Shown here: positions 24,411 through 38,200 of the stretch, in pieces
How positions within the stretch are numbered: the stretch's first letter is position 1
Layout of the letters: the number at the start of each line of letters is the position of its first letter
NCBI GenBank assembly: GCA_013399695.1
Contig: VXAU01003159.1
Span: forward strand, 1,196,415 to 1,260,414
Length of the DNA stretch: 64,000 bases
Direction: 5' to 3'
Source: Formicarius rufipectus
Lineage: Eukaryota > Chordata > Aves > Passeriformes > Formicariidae
The notes under the pieces: model-generated
Told to the model about the DNA's origin: nothing
The model's database searches: none
Seen by the model: the letters and a program-made list of their open reading frames with translations, nothing else
Translations under genes and position numbers: made by a program

Positions 24411-25454
24411 TCTAATGCACAAGTCACTTCACAGTGGAGATGACACTTGCAGATACTTCTATACTTACAGAAGCTACTCTGATGCACAGGTAACATTCTG
24501 CTGGTTCTGTTGACAGAAGAATGCAGTCAGGAATAATTCTCAATGTTGATGCCTGCTATTCCTGCCTATTAGTTGTCTTATGGTAACACCACTTAGCAGA
24601 CTGCCTTGACATAGAATCCGTGTTAGAGATAGTGCTGGAGGGGCAGCTAACAAGGCAGTCCTTGCCCTGCTACGGAAACAGGGGCGGGCAGAGGACAACG
24701 GAAGAGAGCCATTAATGTCACCAAGCAGGTGAACAAGAGTCAGAAACAACCCTACCTGGGATAATTCATGATCTACTGGAGCCATAGACTACCACTGATA
24801 TACAGCTCTCTTTCTACTAATTTGGTGGGACATTCAGGAGGTAATTTTCATTCTTCCTTTAGCAGCGCTGTGTTGCCACTGGTTTATCTGCAGCAACTGT
24901 GTAAAGGCTGGACTCCACACTACCTCAGCTGTGAACAAGGTGAGATGCTGCAGAGCATGTGTCAAGGAGCTGTCTTGCAACAGAACCACGGGAAAAGGTG
25001 AGGAAGAGTCCTTCAGCCCTCATAACCAGAGCAGGGTCTGCACCACCCTGCCTGCCTTGCCTGTTATAAAGAATGGTACAACTCCCAGGACTCTGCATTC
25101 AATTCCATCCCACTACTCCACCATTCCTCAAGTCAGAAAATTATACTCCTTTTTATAAATTCCCTTTGCTTCAAGATGAGCCATTACTGCTTGTCATACT
25201 TACCTACTCTTTTTCCCCCTTTAGAACTCTTATATCTGTTATTTTGAGTCTTTTCAGTTTATTTTTCTGTTTACCTAACAACTGCAATTCCTTTGTTTCT
25301 CCCTTATGCCCATAGATTTTGTCTTTCTGCTTATTCTCGTCACTCAGCTCTGGAACACTTCCAATTGGGCCACATTTTTCTTGTCCTCTCAGTAATACTC
25401 CCTGCCTGGGAGCTGAGACTGAAGGAGGGAGTGGGAATCCCATTTTAACAAAAT
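24411..25454. other. Unique non-coding DNA
   Basis: No supported gene. Two good donor-like sites (CAAG|GTGAGA near 24939 and AAAAG|GTGAGG near 24996) and a good acceptor-like site (TTTATCTGCAG near 24890) occur close together, leaving a 48-bp open interval. I regard this as chance. Confidence 0.45.
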
Positions 25455-26030
25455 CAGAGGATTTAGCACTGAGAAGTGCAAAACAATGCACTTTACAAAG
25501 GGCTACTTAAACTGAACACAAGTATGGACACACCAGAATTATGTTTTACTCTGCTGCAACCTCTCTGGAGGAAAATAAAAAGATGTTAACGAAGACATCA
25601 TCTGTATATGCAGATCTGGTAAAAAAGATACAGAAACGTTAAAAATGTCAGATTGTATGAAAGACGGAGGAATAATGTAGAACATATTAAAGTAGGATTA
25701 CATCAATTGGTGTTACAGCTCCAACTAAGCTACTGCATTCAGTTCTGGTTGCTTCATTTCTAAATGGCCATTGCAGACACTAAGGCAGAAAAGAGTCCAG
25801 CAAAATTATTAAAGACATGAAGGAATGGAAGAGTCTATGCCAGATGAAGCTAAAAAAGACTTGGATGACTTAATTTGAAAAGTGCAAAGTAATAGAGGAG
25901 ATAACAGACAAGAGATAATGAATTTCATTCTGTCCCATGGCTGAAATGCAAGTCAGCTCTTGATGAAATAAAAAGGCACAAATTTAATACAGATCAAAGG
26001 AAACTTTGTTCCCAGTGCAGCACAGTAGCC
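25455..26030 (+). mobile_element. Ancient CR1/L3-like LINE fragment (ORF2 3' region)
   Basis: Ordered blocks match the C-terminal reverse-transcriptase region of old amniote CR1/L3 elements. They are GAAGTGCAAAACAATGCACT near 25471, CTACTGCATTCAGTTCTGGT near 25731, an 'aaaagagtccagcaaaattattaa'-type block near 25790, TTAATTTGAAAAG near 25870, and ACAAATTTAATACAGATCAA near 25978. There are many stops and indels, so it is long dead. The right boundary is approximate. Confidence 0.7.
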
Positions 26031-28320
26031 AGATACCTTGGTCTCACTTTTGTGTATCTCTCACAACTCAATGCAAGACAGAAATACAGCAGTGTTGTCA
26101 AGCTATTTCTGATGAGAGGATCACTGCTCTGTGTCATAGGACAGATCAGCTGCTGCAGGACAGCTGGGTCATCTGGGTGGCCAATGTTCCCATATCGCTC
26201 AGGACTGAGCCCTTACTGACCACTCTGCTGCAGAAGAGCTTCATTTTCCATTAACTCCTGCTGCAGATAGTCCTACTTTGTAGGGTCACTCGTTGCTAGA
26301 TTTGCAGTGCACTTCCCTAGTCATTGGTTTCTAGTACTCTCAAATGTGTCTGTGCCAGTAGCTGCCAACTTCAGTTGAATAAACAGATCTTTCAAGGGAA
26401 GTGGTTTTTCATGTTGTGTTTTCTGTAGAGACATAAACAACATTTTTCACCTTTTGTTATTGTCTGAACAGTGTAAGCACAAATATTGCTGCGGATCATG
26501 ACGTCTGATGTATCTTGGGAATATATTATCTGTCAAGAGTTAAACAGAGGTAGAAGGGAGGAAAAATTCTTAGTAATTGCAACTCTTACTTGTTTCATGA
26601 CTTAGCAAAACTGTCTCTCCGTGAGATAACCTGTGAAGCTCCATGTGACCATTGTCTCCAGTGATTTATCCTGGTTCAGCTAATATAGCTACTATCCAGA
26701 ATATGCCAGCTTGTTTGAGAAAAGTTGAGGTCAAGGAAGTAAAGCTTAAGATTACACCAGTTCAAAGAAGATGATAATTGAAATCAAGAAGAATTTCCTG
26801 GACTTCCTTGAAGTGTCTCCATTTGCATTTACACTACTATAATAATTTTGTGACTGTTTGAAGCTGCTTTTCCATCAAAAAACTCTTCCTGTCATCTTGG
26901 GAACATCTCTTAAGCTACCCAGTTGGGCTTTGATTTTAATTAGGCTCAAGAAAGGGTACTGTTAATTAAAGTTCCTGATTGAAGGAGATCATGACTTTTG
27001 AAAGAGGGGATTAGAAAGGAATTAACTCCCAAAGCTCTGGTTTTCTGGCCATCTATTGAACCCTGCCATAATTCAATGCTGGTTGCTTCACGAACAGAAG
27101 GGATAGCACTGCACTATCTGGCAGTGGAAGCAGGCATTGGTCCTTCCTTGGGCACTCTGAAGATCGCTTTGGAGAAAGTAACAGAACCTTTATCATCATA
27201 GCATGGCTGGTTCTATCACCATGATCTTGCCTAATCAGGCAGTGACCGAGAGCACAAATTTGAACTGCATTAAGCAAAGATGCACCCGTGACTGCAGTCA
27301 GAGGGCTGCCACTTCCCACCAAAGCATGTGCTGTCCCTCACACACCAGGAGAGGACAACCTGCAAAGGACGTTGTAAGGACTGAGTTACAGAACATTCCT
27401 TTATGGAGTTCTGTCTCTACTGACAGGCAGGGAAGGGAAGCTGGGGAGCTTATATGGCAGTTGTGAGCATGGCCTGGCTAAGGGGAAGTCAGACAACTCC
27501 ACAGATGTGCCAGGGCACCCTAAGAAGGAGAACACTTTGGTTAACTCCAGGCTTTCTGTTCCACATGTGAGACTGCTTTTATGTGGCTCAAGGAAACCAA
27601 GTGTGATTGTGGAACAGGGAACAGTGGGTTTCTTTACCAAGAAAGGTGCAGGCTGTTGATAAATTTGAAGACTGTAGTGGCACAGGGAAGTTATATTCAG
27701 ATAGAGAAAATACCAGGTACTTCAGGAACTCTTTACACTCAGATGATAAAATCAGTAACCTGAAAGAGTCTTATTTAATTGTTTATAGAAAGAGGAAAAA
27801 GGTTGAACTCTCTGTTGTCTAAAACACAGACTAAGACTGTAAAGCTGCACTTCATAGTGGCAAAGCATTTCTGAGGAAAGAGTAATTTGAAATGGTCATC
27901 CTCCAGGAACTTAGACTATTCAGCTAGAAGAAAGCATTTGAAGGAAAAACACCAGGGAATTAATGGAGTTCTGAGTTTAATAGACAGTGGGATTAAACGT
28001 GATACAGAATAAAGTTGTAAAAGGGGCATGGCAAGAACAACTGAAACTAAACAATAAAACAATGTCAGCAACAAAATTATATTTGCATCTACAAATGGAA
28101 GGTCCAAAGAAGTGAGTCTAGTTGCTAAAAAATATATTTATATAATGGTCGATAAAATGCTTTTTTATAATGGTATGATATACTTAAAAGTTTGGAGGAA
28201 GGATTGGACTTTGGAATCACTGTAATTGAAGTTACTAAGCTCTCAAAAGAGTCAGACACTATTTTTCAGTGTGGTTCAACTTGCCCTGCTCCTAAAAATC
28301 TCTGTGCACTCTGTAACAGC
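26031..28320. other. Unique non-coding DNA between old repeats
   Basis: No gene is recognised. Open frames here are short and on both strands. Parts may be unrecognisably decayed repeat, given the old elements on either side. Confidence 0.45.
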
Positions 28321-28455
28321 CCCCTAATTACAACTGAGCAAGGTGATTTTCCGCGGCTCACAAATCAAATTGCAGTGACAGAACTGGGATCAGAGTAGAA
28401 GAATTAAAACTCTCAGCACTCCTTTTTCTTGCCACTAGATCAAATCCATGCTTCC
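28321..28455 (-). mobile_element. Ancient MIR-type SINE remnant
   Basis: Read on the + strand it follows the reverse complement of MIR. It has GAGCAAGGTGATTTTC (compare a 'cccaaggtcac' block), then TTGCAGTGACAGAACTGGGA (compare 'gtggcagagctggga'), then CTCAGCACTCC, then TTGCCACTAGATCA (compare 'aaccactagacca'). Block order and spacing are convincing despite the divergence. Confidence 0.65.
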
Positions 28456-28749
28456 ACACTTCAGCACAGTAGAGCCTTCATTAGGAAAAAACACTTTAAA
28501 CAAACAGATGAAGTGCACATAATATTTTTACTCCTCAAAATCTGGAATTCTATATGCCATTAACACTGAGTCATTGAAATTGCTCCAGAATGAAATACTG
28601 TAGTGTGTTGTGCCAATGCCTTGAAAGTCTTTGTGTTAGATTTCAACAAGAGAAACCAAACTGAAATTCCAGACCTGAAATTTTCAGTCTTGGCATCACA
28701 TTTCAGTCCTAATGCATGGGAAATATCAAAGTATTATGAGCCACCATGT

Positions 28750-29065
28750 CCACACAGAGAGGCAGATAAAAGTCTAAAGCTGACAAAGATCAGACTGCAA
28801 ATAGGATACACATTTAACTGAAGATAATTAACCACTGGAACAGATGGTGAAGGGATGTGGTAAATTAATCGCCTAGAGTCTTTAAATCAAGATTAGATGT
28901 CCTTCCTTCTGAAAGTGATGGCACAGTTCAGCTATAAATTATTGGGCTTGAAGGTGGTATTGCTGGGTGAAATGCTCTGGACTGTGTCATATGCAGGAGG
29001 TCAGAGCTGATGAGTATAATGGTTCATCCCTCCAGACCTTGCTATCCATGAATCCCTTACATTAA
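28750..29065 (+). mobile_element. Ancient CR1/L3-like LINE 3' end
   Basis: The segment matches the 3' terminal region of old amniote CR1 elements. In order it has GATAATTAACCACTGGAACA, AGTCTTTAAATCAAGATTAG, AAATTATTGGGCTTGAAGG, TGCTGGGTGAAATGCTCTGG, TATGCAGGAGGTCAGAGCTG, ATAATGGTTCATCCCTCCAG and finally a TCCATGAAT tail. It includes the natural 3' end. It is a separate insertion from the fragment at 25455-26030 or a rearranged piece of the same family; a MIR remnant lies just upstream. Confidence 0.8.
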
Positions 29066-32000
29066 CTTGAAAAGTTTTACATTTTAACCAACCAGTTACA
29101 GACTATTAGGTTCACAGTGTGTGGTTTCTAAAGACTCTTTTGTTCTATGTTATAAAAAGTCTGAATTAATCTTGCTAATATTGTTTAAATCATGCAAGTG
29201 TAAAATATGAACATGCTTTCTTTTTAACACCTTGATTCCCATATCTCACTACAATAAAAAGTGGTCTTTAGGGAACCATTGATTGTATACTTTCCCACAT
29301 GTTCATTGCCCCAGCCCTTGGGCAGGTCGGTGGTAGAAAATCTTCATCTGCATCTCTCTCGCGTGCAATGGGAAGGAAGGGAAGTGTCCTAGGGAAAAGA
29401 GGGGCTCATCACAATGGCACATCTCCACTTCTGACTGCTCAAGAAGTTCTGTGACAGAGAACTATTCCAATGCTCATGGCTGTGGCAAAACTACGGTCTG
29501 CTGCTCCCCAGTCTGCTCTTCTTTGCCAAAGTACCAGTCTGCCCTGTGATGGTTCTTACTTGTCTCTTCACAGTATTAGGTCAATGAATATACTTTTGGT
29601 ATCTTTCACGCGAGATATGTGGGCTGGGACTCAAATGCCTGAACACAGCATCTAGTTCTACCTCAGACACTCTTGGGCATCCTGCCTGAACTTCAGCTCT
29701 AGCTTACAATAGCCTTTACTGCCTGTCATGAGTTCCTGTGTTGTGGTGCTGAACAACTCTATGCAGTTGCTGAATTTCAGAATGCACTCATCTGTAGTGA
29801 TGATTTTGACAGATATATTGTTTTGAAAAATGTTTTGAAATCAAAAGTATATCTTAGTATATCTTCAATGTTTAAGACCCCAAAGCACTTGGCAATAGTT
29901 ATATATAGAAAATCATGGGTTTTCCTCTGTTATTACAAAACTAGGTTATCATGACATGATTTATGATGTTAGGGGTTTCTGGTTTCTAACATTCAACTTA
30001 CCACTTTTCAGAGACATTTGAACGGTCATTCAAAGAGAGACATAAGAGCTCTTTGTGAGTTCTAAGGTGAACAACACATGGTAGAAACACCTCAAAATTA
30101 TAATTCGCTTCTTAGAAATCTTGGTCCTAGTATATTTTCATTGTCATTCCATGCACATGTTAATACTCTTTGTGATTATGAGAGACAGCCTTGTACGTCT
30201 ACAAGGCAGTTTTTAGTCAAGCACCAGGGAAATAACATTTTTAATATCTAGCTCCCTAATGCTCCTTCAATTAAATCAGTTTCTCTCCTCTCCTTTCTCT
30301 TTTCTTAATTCTGATTGACCCTCCATACTCATTTGAATTACATTATTTTTCTGTCTTTGTCGATTCTCAAAGTTTATAGTCCCTTGGTTAGACAACCATA
30401 AACATTCAGGTCCCCTCATATATAACCAAGATTAAAGCTGTGTATATAAATCTAGCAGCAGAGTAGTATTTTAGCCCACTCTTGAATTGTAGCTCGATTT
30501 CTTCAGTAATGACTGAACAATAATTCATCATATGCACTTTTTCAATCTCAATATAAAGATGTAAACCAAAATTGCAGCAAATATTTTGCTGACCAGGGGC
30601 TACTTAAACACCAGGGAAACTTAGGTTATAGCTGTGAACAAATGTGGCTATTGATTCTTTCCATGTAATTATGCTTCACTTGCATCACAATTAGAAGTTG
30701 TGCAATAGAGCAGTTGGAGAGAAAGAAAGGCCATTGAATCAAATTTCCTCCACAGTATCCTGCATAGTATCTGTGATCTCTTGCTTTGGTATATAGTAAT
30801 CTAATCTGCCCTACTTCAAACTCATTTATTTTCTGAATCCCACACACACTCCTACACTTGCAGCTTTGTTCAGCTTTGTGGTGGATCCCATAGGTCTGCC
30901 CAGGCAAATATCCACACGTGGGCTTACATATTGCAGGTGATATATGAATGTGCTGCAAAGGTTGTTGTGTTCAAGCTTCCTGCACAACATTTTGAAAGCA
31001 CAGCATTGCTAACTAAGATAAACTTCTCTCATCTGCTCATGTTTTCAGGGCCATTGTTTGCTGCAGCCCTTACTGCTACTTCAGGTCCTGTGGGAACGTG
31101 TAAAATCAAAGCTATGGACTCTTGCACAAGGTTTGCTGAGGACTCTGTTTCGTTGATGGCCCCTCACAGGGTTACAGCACAATTCCTTATGGCTGCCCTA
31201 GGAGAAGGGCACCAGGTCTAACACTCTGTGGGGCTTCAGGAGCAAAGCTCTCCCATCTTTGCTTGGAATTGTTTAAGCATCAGTACAGGCTATAAGTAAA
31301 CATATCTGTGACAGCCATGCAGACCTGTCATATCAAATGATGGCCCCATTTCTAGACAGCCCTCCTTTAACAGTCTGCATCAGCAGCTCTCTCCATAGCA
31401 GTCTGTTTTCTCCTACTTCACTTTCCTAGGACTGCTTTTTGCTCACTCTTCCCTTGTTCCCTCTTTCCAAACTGCACTTCCTCTTACAAAAATTCCTTGG
31501 TAAGCTCTAGTGTCTAACGCACTTCAGACCCTAACAAGATGCTTTTTACCTACAAAATCCTAGACACTTTGTCACCAATCCCTCTTTAAAGAGCTTTATG
31601 TAGCACTCTTGTTCATACTGCACATTAACTGCCTCTTACATTTCCTGCTGCACCTGCGCCTCCCTCTGCCCCCAGTGCCCAGCCAGATGGGAAGCTGTTT
31701 CCATCTCTCTCACACACAGGACCCTGCAAGCACAGAGTCTGGTCTTGCTGTCAGATAGTTCCCTCATAAAGCTCTTCACTTTAAGTTAGATTAAATGCCC
31801 AAGGGGTTTGGCAGACCCATACTCTCCGTTTTCACCCACTCAGTCCTGTTTTTAAAATTCTATACTCCAAACACAAATAAAGAGTGATTGAAGCTAATCT
31901 CTGCTTTATCTAATTTTAGGGTACAGACTCTTAGTCTGTTGAATAAGCTTGGATGACCTATCTCCTAGAGAGATTGCTTTCAGAACCTGAGCTTTTTTAC

Positions 32001-35000
32001 AAATAAAAATAAATTATAGCTCCCCGGTTGCTAAGAAAAGGAAAAGAAATTTGATGAATATACTGAAGTTTTGTACTGACTCACATAATGTTGCAAGGGA
32101 AAAAATAAGCAAGGTTTTGAACACATAAGTATTTTTCTGAATGTGTAGGCAGCCTGACCTCTATTTGAGCTGAAATTTTGTCTGCGCTGAGTATGTCAGG
32201 GCATTACTTGTCCAGGTTCAAAATGCTGTATTAGCCTTAGCAGGAACTCTTTCCTTTTAGTGACTGGAAATTTTTGCAAGAACAGAAAACTGCAGATCAG
32301 AGGGAAAAGTGCTCCTAAAGTGGAGAGGAAAAAAAAGAAAGAGAAGGAAAAAAGAGATACAGAAAATAGAGGATGGAGCAGTAATTGGGCCCAACGACAG
32401 CAGTCTGGCAAGAGGGAGCTATTTTCCTTCTGAGTCAAGTCAACAGTGAGGTAAGCAACTAATAAATAATAGATTCTCTACAGAAGGCCAACTTTTCATC
32501 TTGTTGCAAACCTCCTGTCAATATGGGAGAAGGTCTGTAGGAGGTAAAGAGCCCTTGATTTATTTACACAGGAATCATGATTAGAATTAAATTCCCTTAA
32601 AGGAATTCGTCTTCTCTCCTCCTCCCTCAATGAACTGCTTCTCAGAATCAGCTCCTGACTACTCTTTCCCCAGTTTGCAGTAGCTGGATGTTTCTCAGAT
32701 GACAGCTGAAACTGGCAAACAGCATGATCTCTCTAGGAAAGCAATTCAGGTCTGTCCCTCAGGCAGTGCTTCAGGCTCTTGATCCATGTGTAACGCGGTG
32801 CTCAGTGTGTGCAGTTTGGGTCAGACAGAGAAATTGGCATTTGTGTGTTAAAGGATGACATCAGGCAGTGGGAAGACACTTCTTGAAACCTGCCCTCAGG
32901 CACCACCAAGGAAGATCAGACCTCATCTTCCACTCAAGAAGAAAGAGATGGATGAAGCTGGAGGCCAACTACCACCCAGCTCCTTTAATCTTAAAAGTGT
33001 CTTGGCACTTGGGTAGCACCTGATGCAGGTTCAGGGACTGAAGGCTAGTTGGTTTTATTCTTTGGGTAGAAGAAAAGGACAGATGAGTTCCCAAGGATGC
33101 TCAGGCCCATGGGTAGCCCGCTTTGAAGGCCAAAGTCCCTCCAAGTCAAGATTTAAAGAATTTGTATTTTAGGGAGATACTATTTAGTATTATAAGAATT
33201 ACAGTTGCCTAAATTGAAGAAAGAAAGGGGGGGAAAAAGTAAGAAACTCTTATAAATCAAACTCTTATAGTTTGATCCTGGACACATGGAAAACTATTTT
33301 AAAGTTTGGAATGAGAAAACCAGTCCTCTCCTTCACCACCATTAGTAACAGCCAGTTCTTAGTTACAATCGTGGTCCAGCAAACACTGAGCTTTGCTGTC
33401 AATAAAATTTTATTCCTAGTTTTGCCATGACTCACTGCTATGAGATAGTCATAGTTTGCTTTCATGTTTCTGGTTTTCTTCCTATGCTAGAACACAGGAG
33501 CTGGGAAACTCTTACTAGATGCTTGGACCAAACTTTGACGAGGAAGTGGGAAGCTTTGTTGAAGTTTAATACTTACTATAGTCAAATGAGCAAGTGCTGT
33601 AAAACAGCATTGCAGCTGTTTGTCCTGGAGTTGGGAATAGGAGTAATGGGAACAGCATGCTTACATTCTGTTGCCAAGTGGCCAGGGAAAAAAAATATGT
33701 ATGAAATATATGAATTTAAAGGGTTGGATGTGAAACATGGCCTGGTAACTAGAGACCTGGGACAGCTACACTAATGCAGATTTTTATGTGACTTATGGAG
33801 AGTTGGTTAATAAGTTTTAAATGTAAGACATTTGCAGTTACTCACTTGTTAAGAGTGTAAGTCATTAAAGGCTTAAGGTATGCAGGAACTGGTAGTAGGA
33901 CTGTCAGCTCAATGCCTACAACACACACATGCACAGTGGGCTGTGATAACCCAGGTCTGTCTCATTCTTCTGAGAGTACAAAGTAAAGCTATAAGAGGAC
34001 ACAAGGACCAGGCTCACAATTGTGGTATTTATGGGTACTCAAAACTCACCCAGGAGACTTTACATCATTCTGTTTAGAGGCTGGTGTCTTTACACATTGT
34101 GCACACAAAGGGAGAGAGAAAGCAAGGACAGCTAGTGGCTGCATGGAATCTGGATCAAGGTTGTGCCTTCCTTTCAAATTACTGCATTGAAGGGGTTTCC
34201 TTGCAAGACAGAAATTTGAAATTAGCAATTTTGTCTTTGACCTCAGATTGCTCCATCAGCACTGGAACAGTTTGTGTGGAGCAAACAATATATACTAAAG
34301 CATCTTACATTATTCTACTGCTGGGTTGAGACCCTTGTGAACACGTGCAAGTTTGGGAAAAATAAATCCGATTGTAACTTTGTGGGTTTTCCCCTTGACT
34401 TCTGGGTAATCGAGATCCTTGTATATTTTCTCCCTTTGTAATACCCAAGATGCAACTCCCTTTGGGAGTTCCCTAATCTGTGTATCACTGGCAATCCTAT
34501 AATCCCATATAATTGTATTAGTCTCAATAGCAGATTAGCTCCAAGTGCCCCTACAGACAAGGAGCTGTCAGCTCTGCTATTGTTTCCCACTTAATGTGAT
34601 TCCAGACAGCAAAGAAGAAAAGCAGCTGAGAGCCCTCTGTCTCACATTACAGCCCGCAGTTTCTAAACCAATTAAGAAAAAGGGATTTACAGTCAACTGG
34701 ATTAAGGGCTCTGTTTATATTATCCCATATTTCTTTTTATAATACCTTCCATTTTCTATCTAGCCTTGCAATCAACTACCCCCTTCTCTGCCTTTTGAAA
34801 CACCCATCCGTGTCCTTACCTATCCATTTACCAATCCATCTCACATGTAGGATTTCAGCCATCTGTCTGGCTAACTTCACCAGCCTGCTTTATTGCATAT
34901 TTGTTTAGAGAACACATGGTGTATGAAGCATACCCAGTAATGCTGAGACTAAAACCAACGCCTGATTTCAGATCAGTTTCAAGACGACCTCACTAATAAA

Positions 35001-35214
35001 TATTTCAAAGACAGAGTTTGGGCAAATCTCTCCTTTCTGCTGGCTAAAACATTCTACCAACACCCAGAGCCAAACAATGCTAGTATGTAGACAGCATGAC
35101 AGTCAATCATTATTAAGCAGGAAAATGGTACCTATAAAATCCTACAACACTCACAAAGGAAGAGGCAAAATTAAACTCCAGTAGGACCATGTTAACAAGA
35201 TGAAAGGTCATTTT
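29066..35214. other. AT-rich unique non-coding DNA
   Basis: No gene or recognisable mobile element is seen. TAAT-type motifs are scattered at 30240-30360, 31840-32040 and 32560-32620 without a distinctive cluster. Open frames are short and unrecognised. Confidence 0.5.
34530..34760. promoter_or_regulatory. Weak enhancer-like candidate
   Basis: This is complex, repeat-free sequence with CACTTAATGTGATT near 34589, CCAATTAAG near 34668, and a run of AT-rich motifs up to about 34750. The judgement rests on composition and motif variety only. Confidence 0.18.
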
Positions 35215-35295
35215 GCAAGTTTGGTCCTTGATCTGGTCAACTAAGTAGCAGAACAAGGATAGGAACTAACACTTTGGTCTCACAGAGATGTCTCT
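35215..35295 (-). mobile_element. Possible MIR-type SINE remnant (weak)
   Basis: CTGGTCAACTAAGTAGCAGA, then ACAAGGATAGGAACTAACAC, then TTTGGTCTCACAG loosely follow the reverse complement of the MIR core ('ggtcacacagcaagt...gcagagctgggaatagaaccc...ggtctcc'). Divergence is high and it could be coincidence. Confidence 0.3.
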
Positions 35296-38200
35296 TCTGC
35301 TGTGACAAGAGGTAATGTTTTCTGGAGGATGTGGGCTAAAACACCACTTCATCTGAGAACTGACATCAGCAATCAAGACCCTGGGATTTGGTTGCCACTA
35401 TGGTTTGTGCATACACATACATACAAAAAGTCATGCATCAGCTACCAAAAGTAATCGTTTTCTTTTACTTGATCAAAATATATCAATAAAATAACATTAG
35501 CACAATCTATATTGCCCAAAATGTCTCTGTTACCATCCTGCAGGGATGATATCTTGCATTCCCTTGAATTCCTAATTCAACATAAACTCACTCTAAGGGA
35601 CATTAACATGTTAAGGTGACTGTGATTTTATGTGCTTTCCTAGATGGAAGTTGCCCAGTGGATGTTTTTTAATCCTTTGTTCTTATGATAAAAATAGTTT
35701 GGGTCTGTCTTTTCTCTGATTAGGGATTATTTTTCTATTGAATACCATTTCTCAAAAAATATTTTTCCCAATCAGCTTAATATTTAAACAGGTTTAAATT
35801 TTAAATCTCACTGTACAAATCCACTTAGATTTCCAAATTACAGTAATACTTCACCAGGTTTCATTTTTAAGGCAATGTAATATGTATAATTCATTCCATG
35901 AATCTTAGATAAGGTTGATATTACGATGCAGTGCAATTTGCTGCCTTACAGTGAAGCTTTACAGCTAAGGTGAGTTCTTCCACTTCAGGCTGTAGCTTTA
36001 TTACAGATGGCTTTAAAAGAAATAAGGATGAAAAATGAGAAATGAAGTGTTCCAGTAGCTGGAGAGCTCCACAACCAACGGCTCTTTTAGCACTTGTGCT
36101 TGTTCATGTAGTGCTCAGGGCTAAGTACTGCTCCACCTCACAGTTTCCTTGGGGCAAGGAGACTCTCATTGAATGAGTTGCCTTCATTACACCTTTGAAC
36201 CAGATATTTCTGATGAAAGCTCAGGGAAAAGTATAAACAACTGAGACTGTGAAAGGATTGATGATGGCCTAAAGAATAAAGCAAATAGGCAAAAGTTTTT
36301 AACAGGAATAATTACTTCTCAGAACTTTAACAGATGGGTCCTAAATGTAAGGCATTTAAAGATGGTCGATTATTTTCAGCTAAGTATTTCTTGCTCTTAA
36401 AGCCACCAACCAAAACCAGCAAGAAATGTGCAGAAGTGCTTGAATTCCAAAAAAGCCAATTAAGGCGGTGCACGAAGACACCCCAGGTCTAGAAATTGTA
36501 ACAACACCTGCTCCAGGTCTTTTCTGTTTGCTGCTGCAACACTGATCCCAGTGAGTACCATTAGAGGGTTTGCTAAAGTTTCCCAGTACTCCAGTAACAA
36601 CAACTGCTTGCAACTCCCTTCGATAACCGGTCAGCAATTACTCAAAAATTACTCAAGCCAGGCACCTAAAAACAGAGGTACCCCAAATACCAAATAAATC
36701 CTGACCCTAGACCAGCTGGGTGCTGCTTGTATGACAGCAGCTGATTCAGGAGCCAGATGGCAAATGAACCTTATACTGTTACGTGATGATGCAAAATCAT
36801 TCAGGATCCAGATGGAGCTGGATTGCCAGCTTGACAGTCTAATGCAGGCTGCTTAGCACCTATTTTCCAACAGTGGCATAGTTACCTCCAGTGCTCAGAG
36901 AGATTTTTGAAGAAGTGTGAGTGTATACTCTGGGATGGCCTAAGGATATAAGAAGGCATTACCCTCAAGACGAAGAGGTGCCAACACTTCAGTATTACTC
37001 AGGTTGTCAGGCCTTGGCCTGGGCTGCCCTAGCAGAGCTGCTGCAATCAGCGCTGGTGTAAGCTACATTTCTGCTCAGAAACATTCACTAGATTTATTAC
37101 AGTAAACACAAGTTGTGAGTGCAGCTTCCAAAGTTTTCAGGCAATAGCAATCTGGATAAATAGATGTTTACTCAGAAGTCCTGAACTGTTCATAATTTGA
37201 AGATGCTGCTGCCATGGTGTATTTCTGTCAGCTTGCCCAGAATCAAATCTCTTAGTGATAACCACGGAGGAATAGGAACATCCAACTCATCATGGAGAGA
37301 TGGAATCAGCTGAATACAGAAATGCTTGGTTGGCAAAGAAAGGGTGGGTATTGGAAGTGGTTATTAAAGAGATCTGAATTCACTTTCAAAGATAATTCTG
37401 GGAACACTTCTCATTCTCTATACTGTTCTCCCTTTTTAAGGAAGACAACTTGAAAATTTCCAAAACTCCTATTTGTTTGGAAGATTCTGTTCTTACTTTG
37501 TTTTTCTTGAAAGCTTTGTATAGGAAAAAAAAACCAGAAGTGGTATGGTAACATTAAAACAGGCATGACCAACATCTGAAAACCAGTGAAGGGATGTTTA
37601 GTACAAGTTTACAAATGATGTATGCATGATTTTTAAAATCTGCTTTGTTCTTTTCTATAATGAAAGGTTGTATAACTTTCTAAGAATGACCTAATTTCAA
37701 TGTGTTTTTACATCAGGAATATCAGGACTGGCAGTTCTTGTCTTCTGTAGTTTTGTAGAAAGTCTTGCAGGATGTTTATCATTGCACCTTTAGTGCTATA
37801 AGTCAGCATTGTTATGAGAAAAAAACAAATTGTAAATAATTTTAAACAAGCTGAAAATAAACCTCATCACTTGTTAACTGTTCAACTTCCACTCTTATGG
37901 GTTTTACATTGTGGTAATTTTGGTAACTTCAGTAATTGTGTAAGTTTCCTGGGATGATGCTACCTGAAATTTCAACATAGGGAGAAGCTGTGGTTGGAGG
38001 AAGGGATACTCCTTAAAAAAAACCAAACATTTTTTCTGACCCTTCTGTTATATCATAAGAAGGAACACAAAACCTCATCACTGTGCATTTTGACTGATGC
38101 CAATAGACTAGTAACACAACAGAAAAGCTCCTTGATTAAGCATTTGTTCGTTAGTTTCCTTCTTTTGGTTATTGGCTGAGAGCCTCCCTCTGCACAGTAC

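Noticed and set aside
35952..35969. 18-bp interval between a strong acceptor and a strong donor (micro-exon?)
   Set aside because: Too short to support from sequence alone and has no neighbouring exons.
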